A stretch of 64,000 nucleotides of DNA from contig WNKP01000003.1 of NCBI GenBank assembly GCA_009797885.1, positions 124,001 through 188,000 of the forward strand, read 5' to 3'. This document shows positions 26,310 to 37,036 of the stretch, in pieces. The notes under the pieces are model-generated. The model was not told where the DNA came from. It saw nothing but the letters and a program-made list of their open reading frames with translations, and ran no database searches. Positions within the stretch are counted from its first letter, which is position 1. Every line of letters begins with the position of its first letter. The DNA comes from Flavobacteriaceae bacterium GF1. Lineage in GTDB: Bacteria; Bacteroidota; Bacteroidia; Flavobacteriales; Flavobacteriaceae. The position numbers and the translations under genes were made by a program.

Positions 26310-28850
26310 ATGGCTGAAGGGGAAAAATTGATACCTATCAACATTGAGGATGAGATGAAATCGGCCTACATTGATTATTCAATGTCGGTCATTGTGTCAC
26401 GTGCGCTGCCAGATGTGCGGGACGGCCTGAAACCCGTCCATAGGAGGGTGCTTTATGGCATGCATGAACTGGGTGTGCGCTCAACAAGTTCACATAAAAA
26501 ATCGGCCCGTATTGTTGGGGAGGTTTTGGGAAAGTACCATCCCCATGGGGATACCTCCGTTTACGACACCATGGTCCGTATGGCGCAGGAGTGGAGTTTG
26601 CGCTATATGCTTGTGGATGGACAGGGAAACTTTGGTTCTGTTGATGGGGATAGTCCTGCCGCTATGCGGTATACAGAGGCAAGAATGCGCAAGATTTCCG
26701 AAGAAATGCTTGCTGATATAGATAAGGATACGGTAGATCACCAACTTAACTTTGATGATTCACTTCAAGAACCTACCGTACTTCCTACACGTATTCCAAA
26801 CCTATTGGTCAATGGGGCCTCGGGAATCGCTGTGGGTATGGCAACCAACATGCCACCACATAACTTGTCCGAGGTTGTGGACGGCACGGTGGCCTATATT
26901 GACAATAATGCCATTGAAATTGATGAACTCATTACCTACATTAAGGCCCCCGATTTTCCAACTGGAGGAATCATTTATGGGTATGATGGGGTAAAAGAGG
27001 CCTTTCATACCGGACGCGGAAGGGTAGTGATGCGTGCCAGGGCGCATTTTGAGGAAGTCCAGGGAAGGGAATGTATCATTGTCACGGAAATTCCATTCCA
27101 GATCAACAAGGCCGATATGATAAAGAAGACGGCGGATTTGGTCAATAATAAGAAGATTGACGGGATTGCCTCCATTAGGGACGAGTCCGATCGTAAAGGG
27201 ATGCGTATCGTATATATTTTAAAGCGGGATGCGATACCCAATATCGTACTCAATATGCTTTACAAGTATACGGCACTACAATCCTCATTTTCAGTTAACA
27301 ATATTGCCTTGGTCCACGGAAGGCCACAATTGCTGAACCTCAAGGAAATCATCCACCATTTTGTGGAGCACAGGCACGAAGTTGTTGTCCGAAGGACCAA
27401 GTTCGAACTAAAGAAAGCGGAAGACCGTGCCCATATCCTTGAAGGCTTGATCATTGCTTCTGACAATATTGACGAAGTAATCGCCATTATTAGAGCCTCA
27501 GCAAATGTTGAAGATGCCCGAAATAGCTTGATGGAGCGCTTTAAGCTTACCGAAGTTCAGGCAAAGGCGATTGTAGAAATGCGCTTGCGGCAGCTGACCG
27601 GTCTGGAGCAGGACAAATTGCGGGAAGAATACGATGAACTACTGAAGACCATAGAGGACCTGAAAGACATCCTTGATAAAAAGGAACGTAGGATGCAGAT
27701 CATCAAGGACGAGTTGTTGGAGGTCAAGGAAAAGTATGGGGACGAACGAAGATCGGAGATCAATTTTGCCGGTGGCGATCTGAGTATTGAGGATATGATT
27801 CCGGACGAGCAAGTGGTCATTACCATTTCCCATGCGGGATACATTAAAAGAACGCCCCTAACTGAATATAAGACCCAAAATAGGGGCGGCGTAGGACAAA
27901 AAGCGTCAACCACCAGAAACGAAGACTTTTTGGAGCACCTTTTTGTGGGTACCAATCACCAATATATGTTGTTCTTCACCCAGAAAGGAAAATGTTTTTG
28001 GATGCGGGTCTTTGAAATTCCGGAAGGTAGTAAGACCTCGAAGGGACGGGCCATACAAAACCTCATTAATATTGAGACCGAGGATAAGGTCAAGGCCTTT
28101 ATCTGTACCCAGGATTTAAAGGATGAGGATTATGTGAACAGTCACTATGTGATTATGGCGACCAAGCGGGGAACAGTAAAGAAAACATCCTTGGAGCAAT
28201 ATTCAAGACCGCGTCAAAATGGTATAAACGCGATTACCATTAGGGATAATGATGAATTGCTCGAAGCCAAACTGACCACGGGAACAAGCCAAATTTTCTT
28301 GGGATTGAAATCTGGAAAAGCCATCCGGTTTGAGGAAGGTAAAACCAGACCTATGGGAAGAAATGCCTCGGGAGTACGGGGAATTACCCTGGCAAGCGAA
28401 GATGATGAAGTCATTGGAATGGTCTCAGTCCATAATTTTGAAGATGATATTCTGGTAGTCTCGGAAAATGGGTATGGGAAAAGATCCAACATAGATGATT
28501 ATCGCGTAACTAATAGGGGTGGAAAAGGGGTGAAAACTATTTCCATTACCGATAAAACAGGCGGTCTTGTTGCCATTAAAAATGTTAGCGATACGGACGA
28601 TTTAATGATCATCAATAAGTCGGGTATCGCGATTCGAATGGCCGTTGAGGATTTAAGGGTTATGGGTAGGGCCACTCAAGGTGTTAGGCTTATTAACCTA
28701 AAGGGTAATGACTCCATTGCAGCAGTGGCAAAAGTCATGAAGGATGAGGACGCTGTTGAAGCTATGGACATTCGCGATATAGTGGTCAATCAAGAAGATG
28801 GCACGGCTCTTGATAACGAAACTGACGAAACAGAAGAGAATAATAAATAA
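26310..28850 (+). CDS. gyrA: DNA gyrase subunit A
   Basis: The ~846 aa type II topoisomerase subunit breaks and rejoins DNA through its active-site tyrosine in AMRYTEARM. The start ATG at 26310 gives the expected [17 protein letters not shown]; an earlier in-frame ATG at 26205 would add 35 non-conserved residues and is rejected. The quinolone-resistance region reads [19 protein letters not shown], with Thr at the E. coli Ser83 position and Asp at position 87. The C-terminal beta-pinwheel repeats ([19 protein letters not shown]) are present. It is divergent from clpC; the 258 bp gap should hold both promoters. Confidence 0.97.
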   Translation: MAEGEKLIPINIEDEMKSAYIDYSMSVIVSRALPDVRDGLKPVHRRVLYGMHELGVRSTSSHKKSARIVGEVLGKYHPHGDTSVYDTMVRMAQEWSLRYMLVDGQGNFGSVDGDSPAAMRYTEARMRKISEEMLADIDKDTVDHQLNFDDSLQEPTVLPTRIPNLLVNGASGIAVGMATNMPPHNLSEVVDGTVAYIDNNAIEIDELITYIKAPDFPTGGIIYGYDGVKEAFHTGRGRVVMRARAHFEEVQGRECIIVTEIPFQINKADMIKKTADLVNNKKIDGIASIRDESDRKGMRIVYILKRDAIPNIVLNMLYKYTALQSSFSVNNIALVHGRPQLLNLKEIIHHFVEHRHEVVVRRTKFELKKAEDRAHILEGLIIASDNIDEVIAIIRASANVEDARNSLMERFKLTEVQAKAIVEMRLRQLTGLEQDKLREEYDELLKTIEDLKDILDKKERRMQIIKDELLEVKEKYGDERRSEINFAGGDLSIEDMIPDEQVVITISHAGYIKRTPLTEYKTQNRGGVGQKASTTRNEDFLEHLFVGTNHQYMLFFTQKGKCFWMRVFEIPEGSKTSKGRAIQNLINIETEDKVKAFICTQDLKDEDYVNSHYVIMATKRGTVKKTSLEQYSRPRQNGINAITIRDNDELLEAKLTTGTSQIFLGLKSGKAIRFEEGKTRPMGRNASGVRGITLASEDDEVIGMVSVHNFEDDILVVSENGYGKRSNIDDYRVTNRGGKGVKTISITDKTGGLVAIKNVSDTDDLMIINKSGIAIRMAVEDLRVMGRATQGVRLINLKGNDSIAAVAKVMKDEDAVEAMDIRDIVVNQEDGTALDNETDETEENNK

Positions 28851-28878
28851 ACACTAAAATTTTAATTAAATTTTGAAC

Positions 28879-30129
28879 ATGAGAACTAAATTAATATTGC
28901 TGTTTGCGCTTTCGATTTCAGTAATTGGATTCGCACAAAAGGATGAAATAAAGGCCGCCTCCAAAGCAATGAAAAGCGGTGACGCTGCTGCGGCCAAATC
29001 TGCCCTTGAAGGGGCAGCGGGCTCAATTGACGGTGCAGATCCCAAATTACAGGCACAATATTACAGCCTTATGGGAGATGCAACTTCCCAACTTTCTGAT
29101 TATGACGCGGCCATTGCTGCCTATCAAAAGGTAATCAGCGTGGAAGAAGCAAGCGGAAAAGCCAAATTTTCTGCAAATGCAAAACAAAAGCTAACGCAAA
29201 TGACCGCAGAACTGGTAAACGCTGCCGTTGAGGATAACAATAATAAAAAATTTGCCGAAGGTGCAACCAAGCTTTATCAGGCGTATACATTAAGTCCCAA
29301 CGATACCATTTATCTGTACTATGCTGCCAGTAGTGCGGTTAACGGTGGCCCTGATAATTACGATCAGGCCATAAAATATTACAGTAAGCTTAAGGATTTG
29401 AACTACGATGGAAGTGAGGTTAAATATTCCGCTGTAGATGTTGCTACAGGTGAAACGGTAAGTCTTGGCGAACAGGAGTATGAGCTTTACAAAAAAACCA
29501 ATTCCTATAAGGATTTTAAGGAAGAGAAAACCCCTTCCAAAAAGGCGGAAATTGTAAAAAACATTGCACTTATCTACCAGGAACAAGGGAAGAATGAGGA
29601 GGCTTTGGCTGCCTATGATGATGCGCTTGCCAATAACCCCAACGATGTGAATTTGGTTTTGAACAAAGCCAATCTATACTACTCAATGGGCGATAAGGAC
29701 AAGTTCAAGGAACTTATGGGGCAAGCTTCCAACATGGCTCCCGACAACCCTGACCTCCTTTACAATATTGGTGTGATTAATATGGAACAGGGGAATATGG
29801 ACGAAGCGAGAGCTGCTTACAAAAAGGCTTTGGAGGTAGATCCAAACTATACCAATGCCCTGTTGAACCTTTCCACTACCTATGTGAACGAAGGAAATGT
29901 ATTGGTGGATGAAATGAATAGCTTGGGCACGTCCAGGGCAGATACCCAAAAGTATGACGAATTAAAGGAAAAGCGTGACCAATTGTTCCAGGAAGGTGCC
30001 AATGTTTTGGAAACGGCCCTAAAGAACACTCCGGATAACATCCAGATTTTGGAACAGCTAAAAAATATCTACGCTGCTTTGGGAGACAATGAGAATTTCA
30101 TGCGCGTAAAGAAATTGATTGGGGAATAA
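28879..30129 (+). CDS. exported tetratricopeptide repeat protein
   Basis: The ~416 aa protein has a signal peptide (MRTKLILLFALSISVIGFAQ) and then tandem TPR units: one in LQAQYYSLMGDATSQLSDYDAAIAAYQKVI, others around residues 220-350 (NIALIYQEQGKNEEALAAYDDAL, LLYNIGVINMEQGNMDEARAAYKKALEVDPNY). These form a scaffold for protein binding in the periplasm or at the outer membrane. No enzyme domain. The ATG at 28879 is chosen over a TTG at 28873. It follows gyrA by 28 bp and a terminator follows it, so the two may share a transcript. Confidence 0.85.
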   Translation: MRTKLILLFALSISVIGFAQKDEIKAASKAMKSGDAAAAKSALEGAAGSIDGADPKLQAQYYSLMGDATSQLSDYDAAIAAYQKVISVEEASGKAKFSANAKQKLTQMTAELVNAAVEDNNNKKFAEGATKLYQAYTLSPNDTIYLYYAASSAVNGGPDNYDQAIKYYSKLKDLNYDGSEVKYSAVDVATGETVSLGEQEYELYKKTNSYKDFKEEKTPSKKAEIVKNIALIYQEQGKNEEALAAYDDALANNPNDVNLVLNKANLYYSMGDKDKFKELMGQASNMAPDNPDLLYNIGVINMEQGNMDEARAAYKKALEVDPNYTNALLNLSTTYVNEGNVLVDEMNSLGTSRADTQKYDELKEKRDQLFQEGANVLETALKNTPDNIQILEQLKNIYAALGDNENFMRVKKLIGE

Positions 30130-30151
30130 ACAATCACACTCCCTTTGAAAT

Positions 30152-30188
30152 TAAACCCTGTTCGGCTTTGGGCCAGCAGGGTTTTTTT
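30152..30188 (+). terminator. rho-independent terminator after the TPR gene
   Basis: AAACCCTG and CAGGGTTT pair around a loop of about 16 nt, followed by a run of seven T. It overlaps the end of the convergent NlpC gene and can serve both strands. Confidence 0.8.
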
Positions 30189-30942
30189 ATGGTACCACTT
30201 TTTTGATTACCCTTAGACTATGGGTATACATTCGTTTCTGGGTATTGAAAATACCCGTGTGATCCAATCTGTCAATCCGAACGTGTCCCGCGGCATGGAT
30301 GATGTAATTGTCTTTCAGGATAATCCCAACATGGTCAATAATTCCCTCGGAATTATCAAAAAAAACTAGATCCCCAGGTTCACTTTCTTCTATAAAACTC
30401 AATGCCTCCCCTTGGCTGGATTGCTCTTCCGTTCTTCTAAGGAGCTTACTCCCATTTATTTTATAAACCATTTGGGTGAACCCGGAACTGTCAATTCCAA
30501 ATGGGGTTCTACCCCCAGTGAGGTAGGGGGTATTGAGGTATAATAACGCCGTATCCACCAAGTTTGACTTTTGCCCCAATGGCATTTCGGGCATTGTTTC
30601 GATATGGTGCCCCAAAATTGGGGCAATATCCATTCTGGAGCCAATAACTATGGGTAAAAGCTCGTTATTTTGGGTTGATGCGTATAACAGAAAATCCGTA
30701 TTGTGGATGGGTTTTGTACGGGCATTTATTTCCTGAAATTGTTCTTCGGAAATCTTAGTGATCTGATTGTTTTGGATCCATCCCTCAAAATCATCAAAAA
30801 CCAAGTGGATCCGGCTAAAATGTTTCCTTTCCTCCTTAATTTTAAAATGATCCCCATACAAAACCTGTGAAATCATTTCAGAAGAAGGATCGGAGTTGGC
30901 TCGGATGGGAATTACACTCAGATGTCCTATCCCGAATTGCAT
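30187..30942 (-). CDS. NlpC/P60-family protein with catalytic Cys replaced by Ser
   Basis: A 251 aa protein with an N-terminal bacterial SH3-like region (about residues 1-65) and a C-terminal NlpC/P60 domain (about residues 125-250). In active members the motif reads GIDCSGF; here it is GIDSSGF, encoded GAC AGT TCC, so the nucleophile at residue 152 is serine (one base from TGT). The preceding YLWGG motif is YLTGG. The histidine (DHVGIIL, H204) and second polar residue (H216) remain. This suggests a non-catalytic peptidoglycan-binding protein or one with altered chemistry. No signal peptide is visible. It sits 15 bp from the thiolase on the same strand. Confidence 0.85.
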   Translation of the reverse strand: MQFGIGHLSVIPIRANSDPSSEMISQVLYGDHFKIKEERKHFSRIHLVFDDFEGWIQNNQITKISEEQFQEINARTKPIHNTDFLLYASTQNNELLPIVIGSRMDIAPILGHHIETMPEMPLGQKSNLVDTALLYLNTPYLTGGRTPFGIDSSGFTQMVYKINGSKLLRRTEEQSSQGEALSFIEESEPGDLVFFDNSEGIIDHVGIILKDNYIIHAAGHVRIDRLDHTGIFNTQKRMYTHSLRVIKKVVP

Positions 30943-30956
30943 ATATCTTGGATTTA

Positions 30957-32129
30957 TTAACGTTCCAAGATTATGGCCGAAGCACCACCACCACCATTAC
31001 AGATGGCCGCAGCACCAATCTTTCCATTGTTCTGTTGCATGACATTGAGCAAGGTAACCATAATTCTTGCACCCGAACATCCAAGGGGATGTCCCAAGGA
31101 TACTGCACCGCCATTAACGTTAACATTGGAATCGTTGAGCCCCAAAAGCTTCATGTTGGCCAGACCTACAACGGAAAACGCCTCGTTGAATTCGAAAAAA
31201 TCAACTTCATCCAAGGTAATCCCAGCCTTGTCCAACGCTTTTGGCAAGGCCTTTGCCGGTGCAGTGGTGAACCATTTGGGTTCCTGGGCGGCATCGGCAT
31301 AGCTCTTGATTTTTGCCAATGGCTCTAAATTTAGGGAAGCTGCCTTTTTCGCACTCATCAACACCAAAGCGGCAGCACCATCATTTATTGTGGAGGCATT
31401 TGCGGCAGTAACGGTACCGTCTGGGGTAAAGGCGGGGCGCAGCACCGGTATTTTCTCCATTTTTACATTCTTGTACTCTTCGTCCTCGGAAACCAAAATG
31501 GGGTCCCCCTTTCGTTGTGGTACTTCCACCGGGACCACTTCAGTGGCAAACTTTCCACTGGTCCACGCCTGGTTGGACCGGGTATAGGACTGCACGGCAA
31601 AAGCATCTTGCTCTTCCCTGGTAAAATGGTGTTCCACGGCACACGCATCCGCGCATACGCCCATCGCATTTTGGTCATAGGCATCCACTAAACCATCTTT
31701 TTGCATTCCATCAGTGAGTTGTGCCGGGCCAAACTTTGTTGCGGTCCGCAATTGAACATAATGGGGAATCTGGCTCATGTTTTCCATTCCTCCCGCCACC
31801 ACAATTTCGGTATCGCCGAGTGCTATGGACTGGGTTGCCTGCATAACTGCCTTCATACCGGAGGCACATACTTTGTTCACCGTGGTACAGGGTACGGTAT
31901 CCGGTATTCCCGCATAAATAGCGGCCTGTCTTGCCGGAGCTTGACCGGTGCCCGCCTGGACCACATTTCCCATGAGCACCTCATCCACGTCATTAGGGGA
32001 AAGGTGTATTCTGCCCAAGGCATTTTTAATGGCAACGGCACCTAATTTTGGTGCCGAAATACCAGCCAAAGCCCCCATAAAACTTCCAATTGGGGTGCGC
32101 ACGGCAGAAACAATAACGACCTCTTTCAT
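30957..32129 (-). CDS. acetyl-CoA C-acetyltransferase (thiolase)
   Basis: The 390 aa protein condenses or cleaves acetoacetyl-CoA. Active-site residues are visible: Cys in NKVCASGMK (about residue 87), the NEAF histidine region FEFNEAFSVV, GHPLGCSGAR with the catalytic His and the second Cys near residue 378. Length is standard for biosynthetic/degradative homotetrameric thiolases (AtoB-like). It starts divergently from the pgpH gene and is followed closely by the NlpC gene. Confidence 0.92.
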   Translation of the reverse strand: MKEVVIVSAVRTPIGSFMGALAGISAPKLGAVAIKNALGRIHLSPNDVDEVLMGNVVQAGTGQAPARQAAIYAGIPDTVPCTTVNKVCASGMKAVMQATQSIALGDTEIVVAGGMENMSQIPHYVQLRTATKFGPAQLTDGMQKDGLVDAYDQNAMGVCADACAVEHHFTREEQDAFAVQSYTRSNQAWTSGKFATEVVPVEVPQRKGDPILVSEDEEYKNVKMEKIPVLRPAFTPDGTVTAANASTINDGAAALVLMSAKKAASLNLEPLAKIKSYADAAQEPKWFTTAPAKALPKALDKAGITLDEVDFFEFNEAFSVVGLANMKLLGLNDSNVNVNGGAVSLGHPLGCSGARIMVTLLNVMQQNNGKIGAAAICNGGGGASAIILER

Positions 32130-32206
32130 CTTTAACTTTTTGGTGCCACGAAAATACTAATTTTTAAAGCCACTCGCTCCAATTAAGGGAATGACCCTAA
32201 ATTTTC

Positions 32207-32214
32207 TATTTTTG
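32207..32214 (+). promoter_or_regulatory. possible -7 element upstream of pgpH
   Basis: TATTTTTG matches the Bacteroidetes consensus TAnnTTTG and lies 19 bp upstream of the pgpH ATG. A clear -33 TTTG partner was not found, so this is a weak call. Confidence 0.3.
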
Positions 32215-32232
32215 ATTAAGTCTACCTGAAGA

Positions 32233-34269
32233 ATGGCAAAATCTCTGGATAATTTTTACAAGAATCAATCCCTTATTTACAAATATGTCCTTTATGTAAT
32301 CTCCGTAGGGCTAATTGTGTTTTTTTTCCCGAGAGGGGGGAAGTTCAAGTACGAATTCCAAAAGGGAAGGTCCTGGCAATATGAAAATTTATATGCCCCC
32401 TTTGATTTTTCCATTAATAAAACGGAAGAAGAGCTCAATGCGGAACGCAGGGACTTGACTGAAAACAAATCGATTTACTATGCCTATAATGACTCCATCT
32501 CCCAAACGGTAGGGAAAAGCTTCTCCCAAGCGTTTGAGGACGAATTTTCGGAAACCGCATACTCCACATCGGCAAGGGACTATTTTTTGGAAATAGGGAA
32601 TGCTATCTTGGATAGTATTTATACAGTGGGGGTCTTTGAAAGTGTGGATTCAGGTAGTCGGTTGTTGGTCGTAAAGAACAATGAGGCCATTCCCGTACAG
32701 ACCAATAAAGTGTTACAGAAGCGTGGTGCAGCGAATGCGGTGGTCAGGCTTTTGGCTGATGTTCCGAATGGGCCAAAGGAAAAATTGGAACGTATCCTGG
32801 TTCGGGTTATCGAGGCCAATGTTTTTTTTAATGGGGAGTTAACGGAGAAAGCATTGCAGGATGAACTGTCCACCATTTCGTTCACTAGGGGAAATATTCC
32901 GGAAGGAAAGTTGGTCATTGCCAAGGGCGAAGTGGTGGAAGCGGAAAGATTCAATATTCTGGACTCCCTGAAGTCACAGTACGAATCCGAGCTATGGAAA
33001 GGTAACAATTACTATTTCATCCTCTCCGGCTATACCATTTTGGTGGCATTGGTCCTGGTGATGCTATTACTGTTTTTAAAGAAGTATAGACCTCGCATTT
33101 ATGCCAACAATAATAAGGTCACCTTTATCTTCTTCAACATATTGATCCTGGTTTTTAGTACCACTTTGGTCGTCGAAAATTTTGAGATGTATGTTTATGC
33201 CGTACCCCTTTGCATCCTCCCCTTGATCTTAAAGAACTTTTTTGATGCCAGATTGGGCTTATTTGTTCACGTTTTGACCGTCCTTATTTTGGGATTTGTG
33301 GTACCCAATAGCTTTGAATACATTTTTCTACAGATCATTGCCGGCATTGTAACGATACTTACGGTTTCAGAACTTTACAAAAGGGCCAATCTTTTTATTT
33401 CCGTGGGACAGATTACCCTGATTTATATGATTGGCTATTTTGCATTCAACATTATTCAGGAAGGGAACCTCGATAATCTAAAATGGGTCACTTTTGGATT
33501 GTTCCTACTTAATGGGATGATCACCCTTTTTGCCCAGCCCTTGATCTATCTTTATGAAAAGATTTTTGGTTTAGTGTCCGATGTTTCCTTATTGGAACTG
33601 TCCGATACCAATTCCGGACTTTTAAAGGAATTGTCGGATAAAGCGCCTGGAACATTCCATCATTCGCTTCAAGTGGCCAATCTTGCGGAAGCCTCAGCCA
33701 ATGAAATTGGTGCGAATGCCATGTTGGTTCGGGTTGGTGCACTGTACCATGACATCGGTAAAATGAATAGACCTACCTATTTCACGGAAAACCAGATAAC
33801 CAATGTAAACCCACATAATGACCTGCCCCCCAAAGAGAGCGCAAAGATTATCATTGATCATGTTATAGAGGGCATAGAACTTGCTAGAAAGCATAACATT
33901 CCAGATCGGGTGATTGATTTTCTGCGAACCCATCATGGAACAAGTTTGGTCTATTATTTCTTTAAGAAACAACAGGAATTGGAACCAGAGGTGGAAGAGA
34001 AAGGATTTCGTTATCCCGGTCCCATACCTTTTTCCAAGGAAACTGCTATTTTAATGATGGCAGATGCGGTTGAGGCCGCCTCCAAAAGTTTAAAATCCCC
34101 AACATATAGCATCATAGACGAATTTGTGGAAAAAATTGTCCAGGGGCAATTAAAGGCAGACCAATTCTTAAATGCGGACATCACCTTAAAGGAAATCGAG
34201 GCCGTTAAAAAGGTTCTCAAAAAGAAATTGACCAACATTTACCATCTTAGGGTGGAGTATCCCGAATAA
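32233..34269 (+). CDS. pgpH: 7TM-HD family phosphodiesterase (PgpH-like)
   Basis: The 678 aa membrane protein has a first TM helix near residue 15, a large extracytoplasmic domain (about residues 45-255), six further TM helices (about residues 260-430) and a cytoplasmic HD domain near the C-terminus, with HHSLQVANLAEA and the metal-binding LYHDIGKMNRP. This architecture is that of PgpH, which hydrolyses cyclic di-AMP. A homologue could have another nucleotide as substrate. It is followed by the MG2/plug gene 64 bp downstream on the same strand, probably not co-transcribed. Confidence 0.88.
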   Translation: MAKSLDNFYKNQSLIYKYVLYVISVGLIVFFFPRGGKFKYEFQKGRSWQYENLYAPFDFSINKTEEELNAERRDLTENKSIYYAYNDSISQTVGKSFSQAFEDEFSETAYSTSARDYFLEIGNAILDSIYTVGVFESVDSGSRLLVVKNNEAIPVQTNKVLQKRGAANAVVRLLADVPNGPKEKLERILVRVIEANVFFNGELTEKALQDELSTISFTRGNIPEGKLVIAKGEVVEAERFNILDSLKSQYESELWKGNNYYFILSGYTILVALVLVMLLLFLKKYRPRIYANNNKVTFIFFNILILVFSTTLVVENFEMYVYAVPLCILPLILKNFFDARLGLFVHVLTVLILGFVVPNSFEYIFLQIIAGIVTILTVSELYKRANLFISVGQITLIYMIGYFAFNIIQEGNLDNLKWVTFGLFLLNGMITLFAQPLIYLYEKIFGLVSDVSLLELSDTNSGLLKELSDKAPGTFHHSLQVANLAEASANEIGANAMLVRVGALYHDIGKMNRPTYFTENQITNVNPHNDLPPKESAKIIIDHVIEGIELARKHNIPDRVIDFLRTHHGTSLVYYFFKKQQELEPEVEEKGFRYPGPIPFSKETAILMMADAVEAASKSLKSPTYSIIDEFVEKIVQGQLKADQFLNADITLKEIEAVKKVLKKKLTNIYHLRVEYPE

Positions 34270-34369
34270 ATACTGTTAAATAATTGAAAAACAAGGCGAT
34301 TTTTCGTCTCCACGTTTAAGAATTTTAAGTAAATTGGAGAGTATTGCACTTATTATTAATAGTATAGCT

Positions 34370-36772
34370 ATGAGTAAAAGTATTTTCCTTGCCGTTGTAT
34401 TGTTTGTTGGTTTTTTTCCTGTTTTACAATCGCAAAACCGTGGTCCCCAAGCTGAATTGCCCCTTTTTCATTCCTTAGTGGGACCCATTGAGCAGGCCAC
34501 GCAGAAAGATTCTCTCGCCATTTGGCGTGAACAGTTGCTTTTACACATAGATTCGGAGAGTTACCGACCCAAGGAAACGCTCTTTTTTAAAGCTTACGTT
34601 CTCACAGGGCCCAAACAGTTGAGGGTAAGCGCGAGCGATGTCCTTCGTGTGGAACTTTTGGATGCCCAAGGTAATTTGGTTCTTGACCAATACCATAAAA
34701 TTCAGCAGGGCGCGGCAGATGGGATTGTTGAGCTCCCCAAGACCCTAGCGGAAGGCACCTATTATCTCAGGGCCTATACTCGATGGATGTTGAACTATGG
34801 GGAAGAAAACCTTCCCCTTAAGAAGGTTCAGGTGTCAGGAACAAAAAATAGTAGCGATTACGAGAGTGGATCGATTGCCATTTTCCCGGAAGGCGGACAT
34901 TTTGTTAAGGGCCTTGAAAATAGGGCGGTCCTTTCTGAGAGCCATGGCAATCCTATTCACGGAACCATTGTTGACGAAGAAGGGATACAGATGGCCAATG
35001 TTATGGATTATGGCAGTGGTCTGGCCTCATTTAGTTTCGTTCCCAAGGAAAGGGAAAACTATTATTTTGAAAAGCCCAATGGAGACCGAATCCCATTAAA
35101 ACAGACTTTTGAAGTAGGTGCGATACTCCATGCCAATAACATTGAAGACCAAAAAATACAGATTAGGATTGGGGTTACCGAAGAGCTAAGGGAAGGTACT
35201 TACTATCTCAGGGGCACCCAGAAGGGCAGGGAATATCTAAAATCTGAAATCACCTTTGATGGGGATAATGATATTGTTGAGTTGGCCATCAAAAAGGAAG
35301 GTCTTCCCCATGGTTTGTTCAATCTAACGTTGGTGGATGCCTACGGCCAAGTATGGGCAGAAAGACCGCTTTATATCGGCGGGGGCCATTTTCAATTTAA
35401 CCTCTACCAAGAATCCCAGCTTAGGACAGCGGAGGGGCAAAAAATCCGTTATGTTCTGAAGCTTACCGATCGCAACGGTGACCCTGTTTCCTCGGATGTT
35501 ACGGTACGTATTAAAGATGTTGATAATATGGGCCATAATCAGGCGCAAGCAAGTCATCCAAGAGGTATTGGTTTTTTAAATGACCTAAAGGCGTTGGCCC
35601 AACGTTTCCCTGAAGTGCCATCAGAAGCTTACCAAAATGAATTGCCCAATCAAATCAGCTACTCTTTTCAAAATGGTTTGGAATTGTATGGCCAGGCCTA
35701 TGATTTGAACAATACCCTCTTGAGCAATGAAAAAATCCAGATTTTGATCAAGGATAAAAAAGATGTTGAAGTTAGGGAGGTTGATACAAACACCGATGGC
35801 TTGTTCACACTGACCGGACTCCAGTTTGAAGGTAAGGTCACCATGACATTTAGAAGGGAAGGCGATAATCCCAAGGAACAGTTGGTAAAGGTTATTCCCT
35901 ATCAATACGAATTACCCAAGCTAAAAATGGACAAAAGATCGGTTGTGGAGGGTTCCGGGCAAGTCCAGAAAAGTGGACAGATGATACCCCAAAAGCGATT
36001 GTCCGATTTTGATTTTGAGGACAAACCTTCCGATTTGATTCCCTTGGAAGAGGTTATTTTGGAGGGACAAAGGGTATTGGGCAAAACCTCCACATCGGTG
36101 TACGGCATTGAACCGGACAGGATGGTCCATCAAAATCCGGAACGGCCCAAACCCATACCACAATTGTTCCTGGGTATTCCCGGAATCTACGTCTCCGGTA
36201 TAGGGGATTTAAACCCCTCTTTAAATATACCTTCAATGGCGGGCCTCGGGCCGCCGTTATGGGTCATAGATGGCTTTCCCTTACCCAGAAATTCCTATAT
36301 CGCTCCGTCTGCAATTGGTGGAGCCCCCACGTTTCAACCCAGTCAGTTACGGGAAGTGATGGATATTGTTCCTTATGTTGCCGTGGAACGTATTGAACTA
36401 CTCTTGGGTCCTAAAGCCGCCGTATATGGCAGTAGGGCCGCTGGTGGGGTTATTTTGATCTACACCAAAAATGGAGCCTATTCAACGGAATTTGTAGCAA
36501 GAAATGAGGCGCAGTTAACCTTTGAGGGATTTCAGCCTACAATTACCGTTGGGGATTATCGTACCCCGCAAAATGGAAGATTGGCAAATACCAAAAGTGC
36601 TTCAACCTTATATTGGAACCCTTTGTTGACAACGGATGAAAATGGGGAAGCTTCCTTTGAGTTGGTTGTTCCCGAGAATCTTGAGCAGGTGCTTTTTGAT
36701 GCCAAGGTCATCACCAAAGAAGGGAAAAGGGGTTCTTTTAGGGCTTTAGCGGAATTACAATCAAATAATTAA
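34370..36772 (+). CDS. MG2 / TonB-plug domain secreted protein, paralogue 1
   Basis: About 800 aa. Start ATG at 34370 gives a signal peptide (MSKSIFLAVVLFVGFFPVLQSQ); an earlier ATG at 34334 is rejected. The N-terminal half is macroglobulin MG2-like (ESYRPKETLFFKAYVLTG, AEGTYYLRAYTRWMLNYG), the middle has a carboxypeptidase-regulatory-like beta domain, then a TonB-dependent plug (LREVMDIVPYVAVERIELLLGPKAAVYG and GGVILIYTKNG) and the C-terminal WNPLLTTDENGEASFELVVPE domain. The transmembrane beta-barrel expected after a plug is absent. It is probably an envelope or surface protein that interacts with TonB/outer-membrane machinery. It is the first of two tandem paralogues. Confidence 0.85.
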   Translation: MSKSIFLAVVLFVGFFPVLQSQNRGPQAELPLFHSLVGPIEQATQKDSLAIWREQLLLHIDSESYRPKETLFFKAYVLTGPKQLRVSASDVLRVELLDAQGNLVLDQYHKIQQGAADGIVELPKTLAEGTYYLRAYTRWMLNYGEENLPLKKVQVSGTKNSSDYESGSIAIFPEGGHFVKGLENRAVLSESHGNPIHGTIVDEEGIQMANVMDYGSGLASFSFVPKERENYYFEKPNGDRIPLKQTFEVGAILHANNIEDQKIQIRIGVTEELREGTYYLRGTQKGREYLKSEITFDGDNDIVELAIKKEGLPHGLFNLTLVDAYGQVWAERPLYIGGGHFQFNLYQESQLRTAEGQKIRYVLKLTDRNGDPVSSDVTVRIKDVDNMGHNQAQASHPRGIGFLNDLKALAQRFPEVPSEAYQNELPNQISYSFQNGLELYGQAYDLNNTLLSNEKIQILIKDKKDVEVREVDTNTDGLFTLTGLQFEGKVTMTFRREGDNPKEQLVKVIPYQYELPKLKMDKRSVVEGSGQVQKSGQMIPQKRLSDFDFEDKPSDLIPLEEVILEGQRVLGKTSTSVYGIEPDRMVHQNPERPKPIPQLFLGIPGIYVSGIGDLNPSLNIPSMAGLGPPLWVIDGFPLPRNSYIAPSAIGGAPTFQPSQLREVMDIVPYVAVERIELLLGPKAAVYGSRAAGGVILIYTKNGAYSTEFVARNEAQLTFEGFQPTITVGDYRTPQNGRLANTKSASTLYWNPLLTTDENGEASFELVVPENLEQVLFDAKVITKEGKRGSFRALAELQSNN

Positions 36773-37036
36773 AAATAATTAAGGAACGGTTTGCTGCAAA
36801 TCAATTCATCAAGGCGAATAGGACATTAAGGGAAATTGCGGTAATAAAATATGTACTCCAAAAGAAGCTTTCCAATAGCGACCATTCGCCTGTAGCCTAT
36901 CTTGAGTACTCCCTTGTAATTTGGTTTTTAGGGAGATATGATTTTGTTAATGATTGAAAGCCCTTTGTCTTTTGCCATTATTAATACTAATTTAGAAGAG
37001 AACGAAAGTTTTAGTTTTACTACAGATAATATCGCT

